Source of the DNA: Thermocrispum municipale DSM 44069
GTDB lineage: Bacteria > Actinomycetota > Actinomycetes > Mycobacteriales > Pseudonocardiaceae
Reading direction: 5' to 3'
NCBI RefSeq assembly: GCF_000427825.1
Contig: NZ_ATYT01000009.1
Span: 1-64,000 of the forward strand
Length of the DNA: 64,000 bases
In this document: positions 34,249-43,803 of the stretch, one piece after another
Layout of the letters: the number at the start of each line of letters is the position of its first letter
How positions within the stretch are numbered: the first letter of the stretch is position 1
Notes under the pieces: model-generated
Told to the model about the DNA's origin: nothing
Seen by the model: the letters and a program-made list of their open reading frames with translations, nothing else
Database searches by the model: none
Position numbers and translations under genes: made by a program

Positions 34249-35028
34249 TCAGCCGAAGCGTCCGGAGATGTAGTCCTCCGTCGCCTTGTTCGACGGCGCG
34301 GAGAAGATCGTCGCGGTGTCGCCGATCTCCACCAGGTGCCCTGGCTGACCGACACCGCGCAGGTTGAAGAACCCGGTGACGTCGCTGACCCTGGCCGCCT
34401 GCTGCATGTTGTGGGTGACGATGACGATCGTGTAGTCGGCCTTCAGCTCCCCGATGAGGTCCTCGATCTTCTGGGTGGAGATCGGGTCCAGCGCCGAGCA
34501 CGGCTCGTCCATCAGCAGGATGTCCGGCTGCACCGCGATGGCGCGCGCGATGCACAGCCTTTGCTGCTGTCCGCCGGACAGGCCCGAGCCCGGCTTGTGC
34601 AGGCGGTCGGCGACCTCGTCCCACAGGTTCGCCTGGCGCAACGAGCGCTCCACGATGTCGTCGAGTTCGCTCTTGGGCATCCGCTTCGCGTTGAGTTTGA
34701 TGCCGGCGGCGACGTTGTCGTAGATCGACATGGTCGGGAACGGGTTGGGCCGCTGGAACACCATGCCGATGTGGCTGCGCACGGTGACCGGGTCCACGTC
34801 CGGCGCATACAGGTCCTGGCCGTCCACCATGACCTTGCCTTCCACCCTGGCCCGGGGAATCAGCTCGTGCATGCGATTGAGCGAGCGCAGGAACGTGGAC
34901 TTCCCGCACCCGGACGGCCCGATCAACGCGGTCACCGACCGCGGCTCGATCGACAGCGAGACGTCCTGCACGGCCAGGGTCTTGTCGTAGTAGATGTTCA
35001 AGTCGGCGACGTCGATGCGCTTAGCCAC
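34249..35028 (-). CDS. pstB: Phosphate ABC transporter ATPase
   Basis: A 259-residue ATPase. Walker [10 protein letters not shown], signature [14 protein letters not shown], Walker [13 protein letters not shown], and the PstB-typical start [17 protein letters not shown]. It energises high-affinity phosphate uptake with PstC and PstA. GTG 35028 has GGAAGG upstream. It is the last gene of pstSCAB; no phoU follows. Confidence 0.96.
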   Translation of the reverse strand: MAKRIDVADLNIYYDKTLAVQDVSLSIEPRSVTALIGPSGCGKSTFLRSLNRMHELIPRARVEGKVMVDGQDLYAPDVDPVTVRSHIGMVFQRPNPFPTMSIYDNVAAGIKLNAKRMPKSELDDIVERSLRQANLWDEVADRLHKPGSGLSGGQQQRLCIARAIAVQPDILLMDEPCSALDPISTQKIEDLIGELKADYTIVIVTHNMQQAARVSDVTGFFNLRGVGQPGHLVEIGDTATIFSAPSNKATEDYISGRFG

Positions 35029-35049
35029 TGCAGTCCTTCCTCGTGGTGG

Positions 35050-36120
35050 TCACGCGCGGGATCTCGGGGCGAACAGTCGGGAGAAGAGCCGGGCGGCCAG
35101 ATTCAGCAGCATGACGACGGCGATCAGCACCAACGCCGCGGTCCATGCCCGGTCGATCGCAGGCTCCGGCGGAATTCCGGGGCTGGAGAATTGCCGGTAG
35201 GCGAACACCGGAAGCGTGGCCATGCGATCGTCGAACGGATTCATGTTCACACCGGTGGTGATGCCGACGGTGACCAGTAGTGGTGCGGTTTCCCCGATCA
35301 CCCGCGCAATGGCCAGCGTGACCCCGGTCGCGATACCGGCCATCGCCGTGGGCAGGACGACTTTGAGAATCGTCCGCCATTTCGGCACACCGAGCGCATA
35401 GGCCGCCTCGCGCAATTCGTTGGGCACCAGCCGGAGCATTTCCTCTGCCGACCGCACCACGATCGGAATCATCAGCACGCTCAACGCGACGGCACCCATC
35501 ACACCCATGCGCACGCCCGGCCCGAAGAACAGCGCGAACAACGCGTAGGCGAACAGCCCCGCGACGATCGACGGGATACCGGTCATCACGTCGACGAAGA
35601 ACGTGATCGCCCGGCCGAGCCTGCCCGTGGCGTACTCGACCAGGTAGATCGCACACAGCAGGCCGATGGGCACCGAGATCACAGTGGCCACGGCCGTGAT
35701 CAACAACGTCCCCGTGATCGCGTGATAGACGCCGCCACCCTCGCCGACGATGCCGTGCATCGAGTAGGTGAAGAACTCCGCGTCCAGCCGGTTGACACCG
35801 TTGCTGATCACGGTGACCACCACGGAGATCAGCGGCGCCAACGCGAGCAGGAACGCCGAGGTCACGGCCGCGGCGACCACCCTGTCCTTGGCCTTGCGGG
35901 GCCCCTCGACGGCCAGCGACCAGGCAAAGATCGTGACGCCGTACAGCACCGCGGTGACCAGTGCCGCCAAGCCGGTCGCCACGCCGAAGCTGGTCAGGAC
36001 CAGGCCGATGACGATCGCGGCGGCCAGCGTGATCCACGGCGCGCGTCGCGGCAGTGAGCCCTGGGTGAGCGGCCGGTCGGACAACGCGGCCTCAAGGTCT
36101 GTCCTGGTCGACGGATTCAT
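35050..36120 (-). CDS. pstA: Phosphate ABC transporter permease A
   Basis: 356 residues, somewhat long because of an N-terminal extension (about 60 residues). It has about eight membrane helices and the EAA loop EEMLRLVPNELREAAYALGVPKWRTI. It forms the membrane channel with PstC. The start shares one base with the pstC stop (TGATG), and the gene precedes pstB by 21 bases. Confidence 0.94.
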   Translation of the reverse strand: MNPSTRTDLEAALSDRPLTQGSLPRRAPWITLAAAIVIGLVLTSFGVATGLAALVTAVLYGVTIFAWSLAVEGPRKAKDRVVAAAVTSAFLLALAPLISVVVTVISNGVNRLDAEFFTYSMHGIVGEGGGVYHAITGTLLITAVATVISVPIGLLCAIYLVEYATGRLGRAITFFVDVMTGIPSIVAGLFAYALFALFFGPGVRMGVMGAVALSVLMIPIVVRSAEEMLRLVPNELREAAYALGVPKWRTILKVVLPTAMAGIATGVTLAIARVIGETAPLLVTVGITTGVNMNPFDDRMATLPVFAYRQFSSPGIPPEPAIDRAWTAALVLIAVVMLLNLAARLFSRLFAPRSRA

Positions 36121-37055
36121 CAGTTGGCTCCGGAGAAGTCGCGCCGCCGGTTGATCACGACCCTGGCCAGCATGTTCACCGCCAGCGTGACGGCGAACAG
36201 CACCAGACCGGAGGCGATGAGGGTGTTCACCGCGATGCCGGTGGATTCCGGGAAGTCGAGGGCGATGTTGGCCGCGATGGTCGACGGATTGCTCCGGCTG
36301 ATCAGGTTGATGCTCACCCCGCCGGAGACGGACAGCACCATGGCCACGGCCATCGTCTCGCCCAGCGCGCGGCCCAGGCCGAGCATCGACGCGCCGATGA
36401 TCGCCGACCGGCCGAACGGCAGCACGGTCATCCTGATCATTTCCCAGTGCGTCGCGCCCAGCGCCAGCGCCGCCTCCTCGTGCAGGCGCGGGGTCTGCAG
36501 AAACGCCTCACGGACGACCGCGGTGATGATCGGCAGCACCATGACGGCGAGCACCAGCGCGGCCACCAGCATCGTGCGCCCGGTCGACGACGGCGGCCCG
36601 GCGAACAACGGGATCCAGCCGAGGTTCTGGTACAGCCACGTGCTCGCCTCGACCGTGGCCGGCGCCAGGACCGCCAACCCCCACAGCCCGTAGACGATGC
36701 TGGGCACGGCGGCGAGCAGATCGATCAGATAACCCAGGCCCTGGGCCAGCCGCCGCGGCGCGTAGTGCGTGATGAACAAGGCGATGGCCACGGCCAGCGG
36801 CGCCGCGATCAGCAACGCCAGCACGGCGGAGAGCACCGTGCCGAACAGCAGTGGCCAGATGTAGACGGTGATGCCCTGGCCGCCGGGGATGTCCGCGGAC
36901 GGCGCCACGACGGCGGGCCACGCCTCGACCAGCAAGAACGTGGCCACCCCCGCCAGGACGGCGAGGATCAATGCACCTGCGCCGGTGGACAGGCCTGCGA
37001 AGACCCGGTCGCCGGCGCGGACGCGGGAGCGCGAGGTTCGCTCGCTGACGGGCAC
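36120..37055 (-). CDS. pstC: Phosphate ABC transporter permease C
   Basis: 311 residues with six to seven membrane helices and the EAA loop PRLHEEAALALGATHWEMIRM. GTG 37055 (VPVSERTSRSRVRAGDRVF) is chosen because AAGGA precedes it and the protein then begins as PstC usually does; the longer frame upstream runs through repeats. A 266-base gap with a hairpin and tandem repeats separates it from pstS. Confidence 0.93.
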   Translation of the reverse strand: MPVSERTSRSRVRAGDRVFAGLSTGAGALILAVLAGVATFLLVEAWPAVVAPSADIPGGQGITVYIWPLLFGTVLSAVLALLIAAPLAVAIALFITHYAPRRLAQGLGYLIDLLAAVPSIVYGLWGLAVLAPATVEASTWLYQNLGWIPLFAGPPSSTGRTMLVAALVLAVMVLPIITAVVREAFLQTPRLHEEAALALGATHWEMIRMTVLPFGRSAIIGASMLGLGRALGETMAVAMVLSVSGGVSINLISRSNPSTIAANIALDFPESTGIAVNTLIASGLVLFAVTLAVNMLARVVINRRRDFSGAN

Positions 37056-37128
37056 CAGGAATCCTTTCTCACGGGCGGGGCGGGTGAGTTCGGGGCGGCG
37101 GAGTGGCCCGCGGGTCGGTGGCGGGTAA

Positions 37129-37255
37129 GTCACCGGCGGGTCTGCGGTACGGGCCGCGGACTCGTCACCGACAGGTCCGCGGACTCGTCACCGGCAGGTC
37201 CGCGGGCTCGTCACCGGCGGGCCCGCGGGCAAGTCACCGGCAGGTCCGCGGGCAG
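37129..37255. repeat. 23-bp tandem repeats between pstS and pstC
   Basis: Units beginning GTCACCGGCAGGTCCGCGGG start at 37164, 37187, 37210 and 37233, exactly 23 bases apart, with a diverged copy at 37129 and a partial one after 37256. Copies differ at a few positions. Confidence 0.85.
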
Positions 37256-37272
37256 AGCACCGGGGGTCCGCG

Positions 37273-37309
37273 GGCGGGCCGGTCGCCCCCTGCTTTCGAC
37301 CGGCCCGCC
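37273..37309 (-). terminator. Attenuator-like hairpin after pstS
   Basis: A perfect 13-bp stem (GGCGGGCCGGTCG, 37273-37285, with 37297-37309) and an 11-base loop, beginning 12 bases past the pstS stop. It could stop most transcripts so that PstS is made in excess of PstCAB, as is usual for binding proteins. Confidence 0.7.
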
Positions 37310-37321
37310 CGCAGACGTGGC

Positions 37322-38416
37322 TCAGCTCGCGGAGATGCCGTCGATCGCCGACTGCACCTGCGCGCGCAGTTCGTCGGATATCGGCGCGGATCCGGCGTTC
37401 TCCGCCGCGGTCTTCTGCCCCTCCTCGCTGACCACGTAGGACAGGTACGCCTTCACCAGTTCGGCTTTGGCCTTGTCGTCGTACTCGGCGCACGCCACCA
37501 GGTAGGAGACCAGGACGATCGGGTACGCGCCCGCGTCCTTGGTGTCCCTGGCGATGTCGAACGCGAAGCTGGTGTCACCACGGCCCTCGACTCGTTCGGA
37601 CGCGTCCACGATCGCGGCGGCAGCCTCCGGCGAGTACTCGACGAATTCGTCCCCGACGCCGACCTTGGCGGTGTCGAGCTCGCCTGCCTGGCTGGCGTCG
37701 GCGTAGCCGATGGTGCCGTTGCCGCCCTGCACCGCCTTGACCACGCCGGCCGTCTGACCGGCAGCTTCGCCGCCGGCCACCGGCCAGTCACCGCTCGGCT
37801 CGTACGGCCAGTCCTCGCCCGCCGCGGCCTTGAGGTACTCCTGGAAGTTCTCCGTGGTACCGGACTCGTCGGACCGGTTCACCGGCGTGATGTCCAGCGC
37901 GGGAAGCTGCACGCCCGGGTTGTCCTTGGCGATCTCCGGGTCGTTCCACTTGGTGATCTTCTGGTTGAAGATCTTCGCGATGGTGCTCGGCCGCAGGTTC
38001 AGCTCGTCGACGCCCTCGACGTGGTAGATGATCGCGACCGGCGAGATGTAGGCCGGGATCTCCAGGACCTTGCCGCCGCAGCGCTTCTCGGCCGCGGCCA
38101 GCTCGTCGTCGTCCAGATACGCGTCGGTGCCGCCGAAGTCGGTGCCGCCCGCGACGAACTGCTCACGACCGCCACCGGAACCGACCGGGTCGTAGTTGAC
38201 CGTCACGTCCGGGTTGGCCTTGGTGAACCCGGCGACCCACGCCTGCTGCGCGGCTTCCTGCGAACTGGCTCCCGCGCCGTTGATCGTTCCGGACAGTTCC
38301 GATTTCCCGCCGCCGGAGGAAGACGGCTCGTTCGCAGCACCGCATGCCGCCACCCCGACGACGAGCGCGATGACCGCAGGCAACACCATGGCGCGGCCCA
38401 GGCTGGTGCGATTCAC
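37322..38416 (-). CDS. pstS: Phosphate-binding lipoprotein
   Basis: A 364-residue receptor. A lipoprotein signal with lipobox VAAC is followed by PstS fold motifs INGAGASSQEAAQQAW, VNYDPVGSGGGREQF, DFGGTDAYL, and PVNRSDESGTTENFQ, the phosphate-contacting loops. GTG 38416 is chosen for AGAGG upstream and the correct signal-peptide start. A PHO box lies about 100-140 bases upstream, so expression should rise under phosphate starvation. Confidence 0.95.
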   Translation of the reverse strand: MNRTSLGRAMVLPAVIALVVGVAACGAANEPSSSGGGKSELSGTINGAGASSQEAAQQAWVAGFTKANPDVTVNYDPVGSGGGREQFVAGGTDFGGTDAYLDDDELAAAEKRCGGKVLEIPAYISPVAIIYHVEGVDELNLRPSTIAKIFNQKITKWNDPEIAKDNPGVQLPALDITPVNRSDESGTTENFQEYLKAAAGEDWPYEPSGDWPVAGGEAAGQTAGVVKAVQGGNGTIGYADASQAGELDTAKVGVGDEFVEYSPEAAAAIVDASERVEGRGDTSFAFDIARDTKDAGAYPIVLVSYLVACAEYDDKAKAELVKAYLSYVVSEEGQKTAAENAGSAPISDELRAQVQSAIDGISAS

Positions 38417-38514
38417 GTTGACCTCTTTCGCAGATCGGGTCCGACAGACCGACACGACTCGGGTGTCGTGATGCCGAGATGTCATTGGTTCTGACAGCGC
38501 CGACGCTAGGGCCG

Positions 38515-38558
38515 CGAAATGAACGTGCCAGGACCGCAGAAATGAATGCTGGGTGAAC
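38515..38558 (-). promoter_or_regulatory. PHO box of pstS
   Basis: On the minus strand four consecutive 11-base units: GTTCACCCAGC, ATTCATTTCTG, CGGTCCTGGCA, CGTTCATTTCG. Units 1, 2 and 4 fit the actinomycete PhoP direct-repeat consensus (G/T-TCA-YYY), unit 3 is degenerate. This layout is diagnostic of PhoP-controlled pst promoters. Confidence 0.85.
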
Positions 38559-38695
38559 GAAAGGGGACGGGAATCCTGCCGCGGCCGACTGGCACTTCGA
38601 GCTTACGAAGACGACTGCTCACGCACTATCCCCGGGCAGAAGGATTGTCGCCGACGGAAAGTAGCCGACGCGCGGATGAACGGGTGTCGGCGAGC

Positions 38696-39424
38696 TCAAT
38701 CGGCCGGTATGCCGAACAAATACCCGTGCCCGCGAATGGCGCGGATCCACTCCCCTTCGGCCAGATCGGCCAGCCGTTTCCGCAGCCGCATGATGTGGAC
38801 CGTGAGCGAATTGCTGCTCGGTGCCTGCGTTCCCCACAGGGCTTCGATCAGCTCGGTTCGGGGCACCACCTGGCCCGCTCGTTCGGCGAGGTAGCGCAGC
38901 AGCCGGTATTCCATCTGCGGCAGGGTGACGATCGTGCCGTCGATCCACATGCGCGGCAACGAGCCGTCGACGCGTAGCCTGCCGAGTTCGATCGGCGGCT
39001 GGATCGGGGCGTGCTCCGGTCCGGTCAGCCCGCTCAGCAGCGCGAACAGCTCCGTCGCTCGGTACGGCCTGCGGAGAACGACCGTCGCACCGGAGGCGGC
39101 GGCGCGCGCGGCGAACGTGTCCGCGCCATCGGCTCCGGCCACGATCGGCAGCGCGGGGTCGTCGGCGCGCACGATACGCAGGAAGTCGGTGGCGTCCAGC
39201 CGCCCGGCGACCGGGCCGAGCAGCACGACGTCCGGGTTCATCCGTCCGACGGCAAGCAGCGCGCGGGCGACGTCGTCGCAGGTGACGACGGTGATCGGCT
39301 GCCCGGCGAAGATCTCGGCAAGGTCGGCCCGCACGCGCGCACGTTGCTCCACCACGAGCACGACCAGCCGGTGCGTGCAGCGGGCACGCATCACCGGCGG
39401 CCGGGCCATCACCGCTTCGGCCAT
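38696..39424 (-). CDS. OmpR-type winged-helix regulator with degenerate receiver
   Basis: 242 residues. The receiver-like half (about 18-130) has VVLVVEQRARVRADL instead of the acidic DD pair and PDVVLLGPVAG where the phospho-acceptor Asp should be, so it is unlikely to be phosphorylated in the normal way. The output domain is intact: LPQMEYRLLRYLAERAGQVV, LWGTQAPSSNSLTVHIMRLRKRL and IRAIRGHGYLFG. Its place just upstream of pstS, in the same direction, suggests a phosphate-related role. The PHO box lies between the two genes. Confidence 0.85.
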   Translation of the reverse strand: MAEAVMARPPVMRARCTHRLVVLVVEQRARVRADLAEIFAGQPITVVTCDDVARALLAVGRMNPDVVLLGPVAGRLDATDFLRIVRADDPALPIVAGADGADTFAARAAASGATVVLRRPYRATELFALLSGLTGPEHAPIQPPIELGRLRVDGSLPRMWIDGTIVTLPQMEYRLLRYLAERAGQVVPRTELIEALWGTQAPSSNSLTVHIMRLRKRLADLAEGEWIRAIRGHGYLFGIPAD

Positions 39425-39570
39425 CAGCCCACCTCACTGTCTCGGTCCGGCCGACGGGACGACCCGCACCCTAGGAAGCCGTAGTAGCCGGCGGCCGGAG
39501 TCGAGGTGAACGGAAGGCAAAAACCTGGCGGCTGGTCACCGATGCCGCGCTGCACGTCGGCGGTGCGGTG

Positions 39571-40302
39571 TCACCGATCTACCGCGAACGCCGCCACCGC
39601 GGTCGGCTTGAAGCCTTTGACCAGCAGGTAGATGCCGACCGACAGTTCCCAGAAGAAGATCGGCGCAACCGCGACATCGGACAGGACCGTGCCGGGCTCG
39701 TTGACCCCGAGGATGGACAGCGACGCCGCCGTCGCCAACAGGGGGGCGCCGATGAGTCCCAGGGTCGGGATGATGCGCGGTACCAGATCGGCCCGGTACA
39801 GCACCGACGCGAACAGCGCGGCGTTGAGCGCCGGGATCAGGCCCGGGCCCAGAATCAGCGTCCAGTCATGGACGGCGAGCAGGGTTTGCCCGAGCGCTGC
39901 CGATGAAGCGTCCAGATCCTGCCGGACCACGACCAAGGACAGCAGGCTGAGAACACCGACGAGGATGACCGTCGCCTCGATGACCCGGGGCGTGACGAAT
40001 CCCAGCGCCGCGGCTTCGCCGAAGCGGACACGGCATCGTCGCAGCACCGGGAACAGCACCACGGCCGTGCCGACACAGGCGAGTGCGTTGATCACGTCGA
40101 GGAAGGCGCCCCAGCGGATGCCGCTGTTCGTGCTCGCCGTCAGCGCGTCGGCCCCGTCGGCCATGAGGTCGCTGTAGAGGAACAGCGCGGGCGGGATGCC
40201 CGCGATGAACGTGACCAGATGCAGCGCACCGGCGACCCGGGCGGCGCTCCGCGCATCGCGCGCCGTCAGCCCCACAACGGTTTCGGTCCGGGCTCGTGCC
40301 AT
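39571..40302 (-). CDS. DUF4386-type membrane protein
   Basis: 243 residues with about six membrane helices and the DUF4386 pattern ARVAGALHLVTFIAGIPPAL near the N-terminus and ALFASVLYRADLVPRIIPTLGLIG. No enzyme motif is seen; the function of the family is unknown. ATG 40302 has CGGAG upstream; an ATG at 40359 is an alternative. It stands alone. Confidence 0.78.
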   Translation of the reverse strand: MARARTETVVGLTARDARSAARVAGALHLVTFIAGIPPALFLYSDLMADGADALTASTNSGIRWGAFLDVINALACVGTAVVLFPVLRRCRVRFGEAAALGFVTPRVIEATVILVGVLSLLSLVVVRQDLDASSAALGQTLLAVHDWTLILGPGLIPALNAALFASVLYRADLVPRIIPTLGLIGAPLLATAASLSILGVNEPGTVLSDVAVAPIFFWELSVGIYLLVKGFKPTAVAAFAVDR

Positions 40303-40396
40303 GCGTCTCCGATCGGGTCGTTGCCCTCGGAAGATGTTCGTCGCACCGTCGCGGCCCATTACTCGACCGCCCCCGACAGCCAGGTCCGGGCCGTCC

Positions 40397-40515
40397 AAAC
40401 CACGGCCCCGCCGCCCAGCGCGAAGGACGGCCCTCTCCCGCCACATCCACGCAAACCACGGCCCCCACCGCCCGCGCGAAGGACAGCCCGGTCCCGCCGC
40501 CCAGCGCGAGGCCCG
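40397..40515 (+). repeat. Interspersed 32-bp direct repeats in gene-free gap
   Basis: AAACCACGGCCCC... units at 40397-40428 and 40453-40484, both ending GCGCGAAGGAC, and a partial third near 40493-40515. The whole gap 40303-40544 contains no gene. Confidence 0.6.
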
Positions 40516-40544
40516 GCTGTCGGGCCAAGCCGCTCGACACGTGC

Positions 40545-42023
40545 TCAGCGCGGGCGGCCCGGCACCCCCGGCCTGGTCTGCCACGGCCGGGGCCCCTCGA
40601 GCGGCCGGTACTCGACCCCGAGCGCGTCCAGCCGGGGCAGGTGGTGCCGCACCAGTCTCCGTTCGAACTCGTCGTACTCCCGTTCCGGTGGCGACCACAC
40701 CACCTCGGCGAACGCGGCCAGCCGTGGGAAGGCGGCGTAGTCGACCCGGCGCGGGTTGTCCAGGTGCTCGGTCCACACCTGCGCCTGCGCACCCAGCACC
40801 CGCTCACGGACCGTCTCCGGCATTCCGTCGGGAATCGGCTCGTACTGGTACACCTTCCGCAGCGGCACCAGGTACCCCACCGGGATCGGCTCGTCGGGAC
40901 GGTCCGACTGCCGGTGATCGAGGTAGACGTGCTGCTCCGGGCACATCACCACGTCGTGCCCGGCCTGCGCCGCCGCGATCCCACCGTGCTCGCCGCGCCA
41001 CGAGGCGACGATCGTGTCCGGAGGCAGCGGACCGGCGTCGACCGCCTCGTCCCAGGCCAGCGGTCGGCGTCCCAGACCCGCCACATGCCCGGCGATCTGC
41101 GCGATCCACCAGCCGTGCAAGTCGTCCGGCGACGACAACCCCAGTTCGGCGGCCCGCGCAGCGGCGTGTTCGCGCCACTCGACCGTCGGCACCTCGTCGC
41201 CGCCCACCGCGATCACCGGGCCGTCGAAGATGTCGACGAGGTGCTCGAACACACGGCGGTAGAAGGCCACCGTGGACTCCTCCGCGTTGAGCACGTGCTC
41301 GCTGATGCCCCATGCGGTCCGCACGGGGAGCGCTGCCCCGGTGTTGCCCAGCTCGGGGTAAGCGGCGATCGCGGCTTGGCTGTGCCCGGGGATGTCCACC
41401 TCGGGAACCACGGTGACCGCACGCTCGCGCGCGTACGCCACGATCTCGCGCAGGTCGCCGGTGGTGTAGTACCCGCCGTGCGGGCGTCCGTCGTGTTCCT
41501 CGGTGCCGTCCGGCGGCCGCCCGACCCACGAACCTTCCCGCCACCCACCGACCTCGGTCAGCCGCGGGTATTCCGGCACCTCGATCCGCCAGCCCTGGTC
41601 GTCGGTCAGGTGCAGGTGCAGCACGTTGAGCTTGTGCGCAGCCAGCAGATCGATGAACCGCAGCACGGCCGCCTTCGGCTGGAAATGCCGCGCCACGTCC
41701 AGCAGACATCCGCGCCAGGCGAACCGCGGATGATCCACGATCTCGCCGCACGGCAACACCCACCGTCCACTGTGGATGTTCGCGGCACGGAACGTCTCCG
41801 GTCCGGCGAGCTGCCGCAGGGTCTGCTCGGCGTGCTGCTTGCCCGCCTCGTCGGCGGCGACCGCGTGCACCCCGCTCGGCGCGATGCGGATGCGATACCC
41901 CTCGGCGGGCAGCCCGGCGGCCGGATCCACGACCACGGGCACCACGAGATCGTCCAGCTCGCACACGCCCGGCGCCGGGTCGACCCGGACCGGTCGCGGC
42001 ACCAACCCATCCATCGGCGTCAT
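40545..42023 (-). CDS. Cytoplasmic GH20 beta-N-acetylhexosaminidase
   Basis: 492 residues. An N-terminal GH20b-like domain (1-95) is followed by the TIM barrel with FAWRGCLLDVARHFQ, LNVLHLHLTDDQGWRIE, VPEVDIPGHSQAAI and the catalytic Asp276-Glu277 in AVGGDEVPT; the substrate-assisted mechanism of the family applies. There is no signal peptide, so it must act on imported sugars, releasing terminal GlcNAc. ATG 42023 overlaps the permease stop by 4 bases. It is the last gene of a nine-gene operon. In that context the likely substrate is a chito-oligosaccharide or its C1-oxidised form. Confidence 0.9.
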   Translation of the reverse strand: MTPMDGLVPRPVRVDPAPGVCELDDLVVPVVVDPAAGLPAEGYRIRIAPSGVHAVAADEAGKQHAEQTLRQLAGPETFRAANIHSGRWVLPCGEIVDHPRFAWRGCLLDVARHFQPKAAVLRFIDLLAAHKLNVLHLHLTDDQGWRIEVPEYPRLTEVGGWREGSWVGRPPDGTEEHDGRPHGGYYTTGDLREIVAYARERAVTVVPEVDIPGHSQAAIAAYPELGNTGAALPVRTAWGISEHVLNAEESTVAFYRRVFEHLVDIFDGPVIAVGGDEVPTVEWREHAAARAAELGLSSPDDLHGWWIAQIAGHVAGLGRRPLAWDEAVDAGPLPPDTIVASWRGEHGGIAAAQAGHDVVMCPEQHVYLDHRQSDRPDEPIPVGYLVPLRKVYQYEPIPDGMPETVRERVLGAQAQVWTEHLDNPRRVDYAAFPRLAAFAEVVWSPPEREYDEFERRLVRHHLPRLDALGVEYRPLEGPRPWQTRPGVPGRPR

Positions 42024-42853
42024 CCCTTCACCGCCCCGGCGAGTCCGCTCACCAAGTGGCGCTGCACCAGCACGAAAAAGATCAACACCGGGATGGTCAT
42101 CAGCGTCGAGCCGGCCATGATCGCGCCCCAGTCCTGCTCGTCCGGCTGGTAGAAGACCAACAGTGCCTGCGGCAGCGTGCGGTTGTCCGTGCTGGAGTAG
42201 ATCAGCGTCTTGGCGAACAGGAAGTCGTTCCACGAGTGGATGAACGACAGCACGCTCGTCGCCACCAAACCGGGTGCGACCAGTGGAAACAGCACTCGCC
42301 ACACGTACTGGAAGCGGCTGGCGCCATCCAGCGTCGCGGCCTCGTCGAGCTCGCGCGGCACCGCGGCGACGAAGCCGCGCAGCATCCAGATCGCGAACGG
42401 CAGGCTGAACGCCAGGTTGACCAGCACCAGCGGCGCGAGCTGGTTGAGCCCGAACGCCGGGGCCACCTCGCCGACGGACTGCACCAGGAAGAACAGCGGA
42501 ATGGTCAGCGCCTCCACCGGCACCATCTGCGCCACCAGCAGCATCACCAGCAGCACGGTCCGCCCCTTGAACGCGAACCGGGTCAGCGCCACCGCGGACA
42601 GGAACGACAGCACGATCGACCCGCCGACCACCAGCAACGCCACCATCGCGCTGTTGAGGAAGTACCGGCCGAAGCCCTCCACGTCGAGCACGCGCCGGAA
42701 CGCATCCAGCGTGGGTTCCAGCGTCCACGGGCGCGGCGAATCCGAGCGGATCTCCCCCTCGGGCTTCAACGCCGACAGCACCATCCAGTACAGCGGGACG
42801 GCGACCAGGATCGCCGCGATCACGCAGATCGCATCGGAGATCCGCGACTTCAC
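42020..42853 (-). CDS. Carbohydrate ABC transporter permease, MalG type
   Basis: 277 residues with six membrane helices and the EAA loop FVAAVPRELDEAATLDGASRFQYVWRV. GTG 42853 is chosen because it overlaps the upstream permease stop (GTGA); a GTG at 42862 is possible. It forms the channel with the MalF-type partner. The operon encodes no ATPase, so a shared MsiK-type ATPase elsewhere is expected, as in Streptomyces chitobiose uptake. Confidence 0.9.
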   Translation of the reverse strand: MKSRISDAICVIAAILVAVPLYWMVLSALKPEGEIRSDSPRPWTLEPTLDAFRRVLDVEGFGRYFLNSAMVALLVVGGSIVLSFLSAVALTRFAFKGRTVLLVMLLVAQMVPVEALTIPLFFLVQSVGEVAPAFGLNQLAPLVLVNLAFSLPFAIWMLRGFVAAVPRELDEAATLDGASRFQYVWRVLFPLVAPGLVATSVLSFIHSWNDFLFAKTLIYSSTDNRTLPQALLVFYQPDEQDWGAIMAGSTLMTIPVLIFFVLVQRHLVSGLAGAVKG

Positions 42854-43803
42854 GCCGACCACCCGGCCTTTTGCTGCGCGCGCAGGTACAGCACGGTGAT
42901 CATCAGCAACAACGCGGTCATCACCACACCGATGGCGGCGCCCATGCCGTACTCCTCACCGGCGAACGCCTTCTGATACGCGTAGACGTTCAGCACCAGG
43001 TTCCGGCCCGCCACACCACCGCCGTTGGTCATCACGTAGATCTGGGTGAACACCTTGAAGTCCCAGATGATCGACTGGATCGTGGCGATCACGATGAGCG
43101 GTCGCAGCATCGGCAGGATGATCTGGGTCGCGATGCGCCGCCACGAGGCGCCGTCCAGCTGGGCGGCGTCGATCACCTCGGCCGGGATGCCCTTGATGCC
43201 CGCGTACATGGTCACCATGACGAACGGGAACGAACACCAGATGATCTCCAGCGCCACGACGGCGAACGCCGAGTACCGCTGGTACATCCACGAGTGACCC
43301 TCCATGCCGGTGAACCCGAGGCCGCTGAGCACCTCGTTGACCAGGCCGAGGTCGGCGTCGAACAGGAACAACCAGACGTAGGAACCCGCCATCGCCGGGG
43401 TGGCCCACGCGCCGAGCGCGGCCAGGAACAGCATCGCGCGCGGAATCGGCCGGGCCCGGCTGGCGACGACGGCCAGCGCGGTGCCGACCAGCAGGCTGCC
43501 CGCCACGCAGACGGCGGCGAAGACCACCGTGGCCAGCAGGACACTCCAGAACTGCGGGTCGCCCAGCAGCTCGCCGTAATTGTCCAGGCCGAGGAACCGC
43601 AGCGGCGCGGCACCGCTGGCCTGCGGCTGGTTGTAGTCGTACAGCGAGATCTGGACCAGCTGATACAGCGGATACGCCAGCACCGCCAACAGCAGCACCC
43701 CGGCAGGCAGCAGGTAACGCACCGCCGCGCGGCCGTCGCCGACCCGCTCGGTGGCCTTGCTCGTCACCGGGCCGGCGGGCCGCCGCTCACCGACGACCGT
43801 CAT
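42850..43803 (-). CDS. Carbohydrate ABC transporter permease, MalF type
   Basis: 317 residues, about six helices, EAA loop GIKGIPAEVIDAAQLDGASWRRI. ATG 43803 shares one base with the stop of the binding-protein gene. It is the partner of the MalG-type permease downstream. Confidence 0.9.
   Translation of the reverse strand: MTVVGERRPAGPVTSKATERVGDGRAAVRYLLPAGVLLLAVLAYPLYQLVQISLYDYNQPQASGAAPLRFLGLDNYGELLGDPQFWSVLLATVVFAAVCVAGSLLVGTALAVVASRARPIPRAMLFLAALGAWATPAMAGSYVWLFLFDADLGLVNEVLSGLGFTGMEGHSWMYQRYSAFAVVALEIIWCSFPFVMVTMYAGIKGIPAEVIDAAQLDGASWRRIATQIILPMLRPLIVIATIQSIIWDFKVFTQIYVMTNGGGVAGRNLVLNVYAYQKAFAGEEYGMGAAIGVVMTALLLMITVLYLRAQQKAGWSA

Noticed and set aside
37129-37280. CRISPR array
   Set aside because: The 23-bp units abut each other without spacers and no cas genes are near; it is a tandem repeat.
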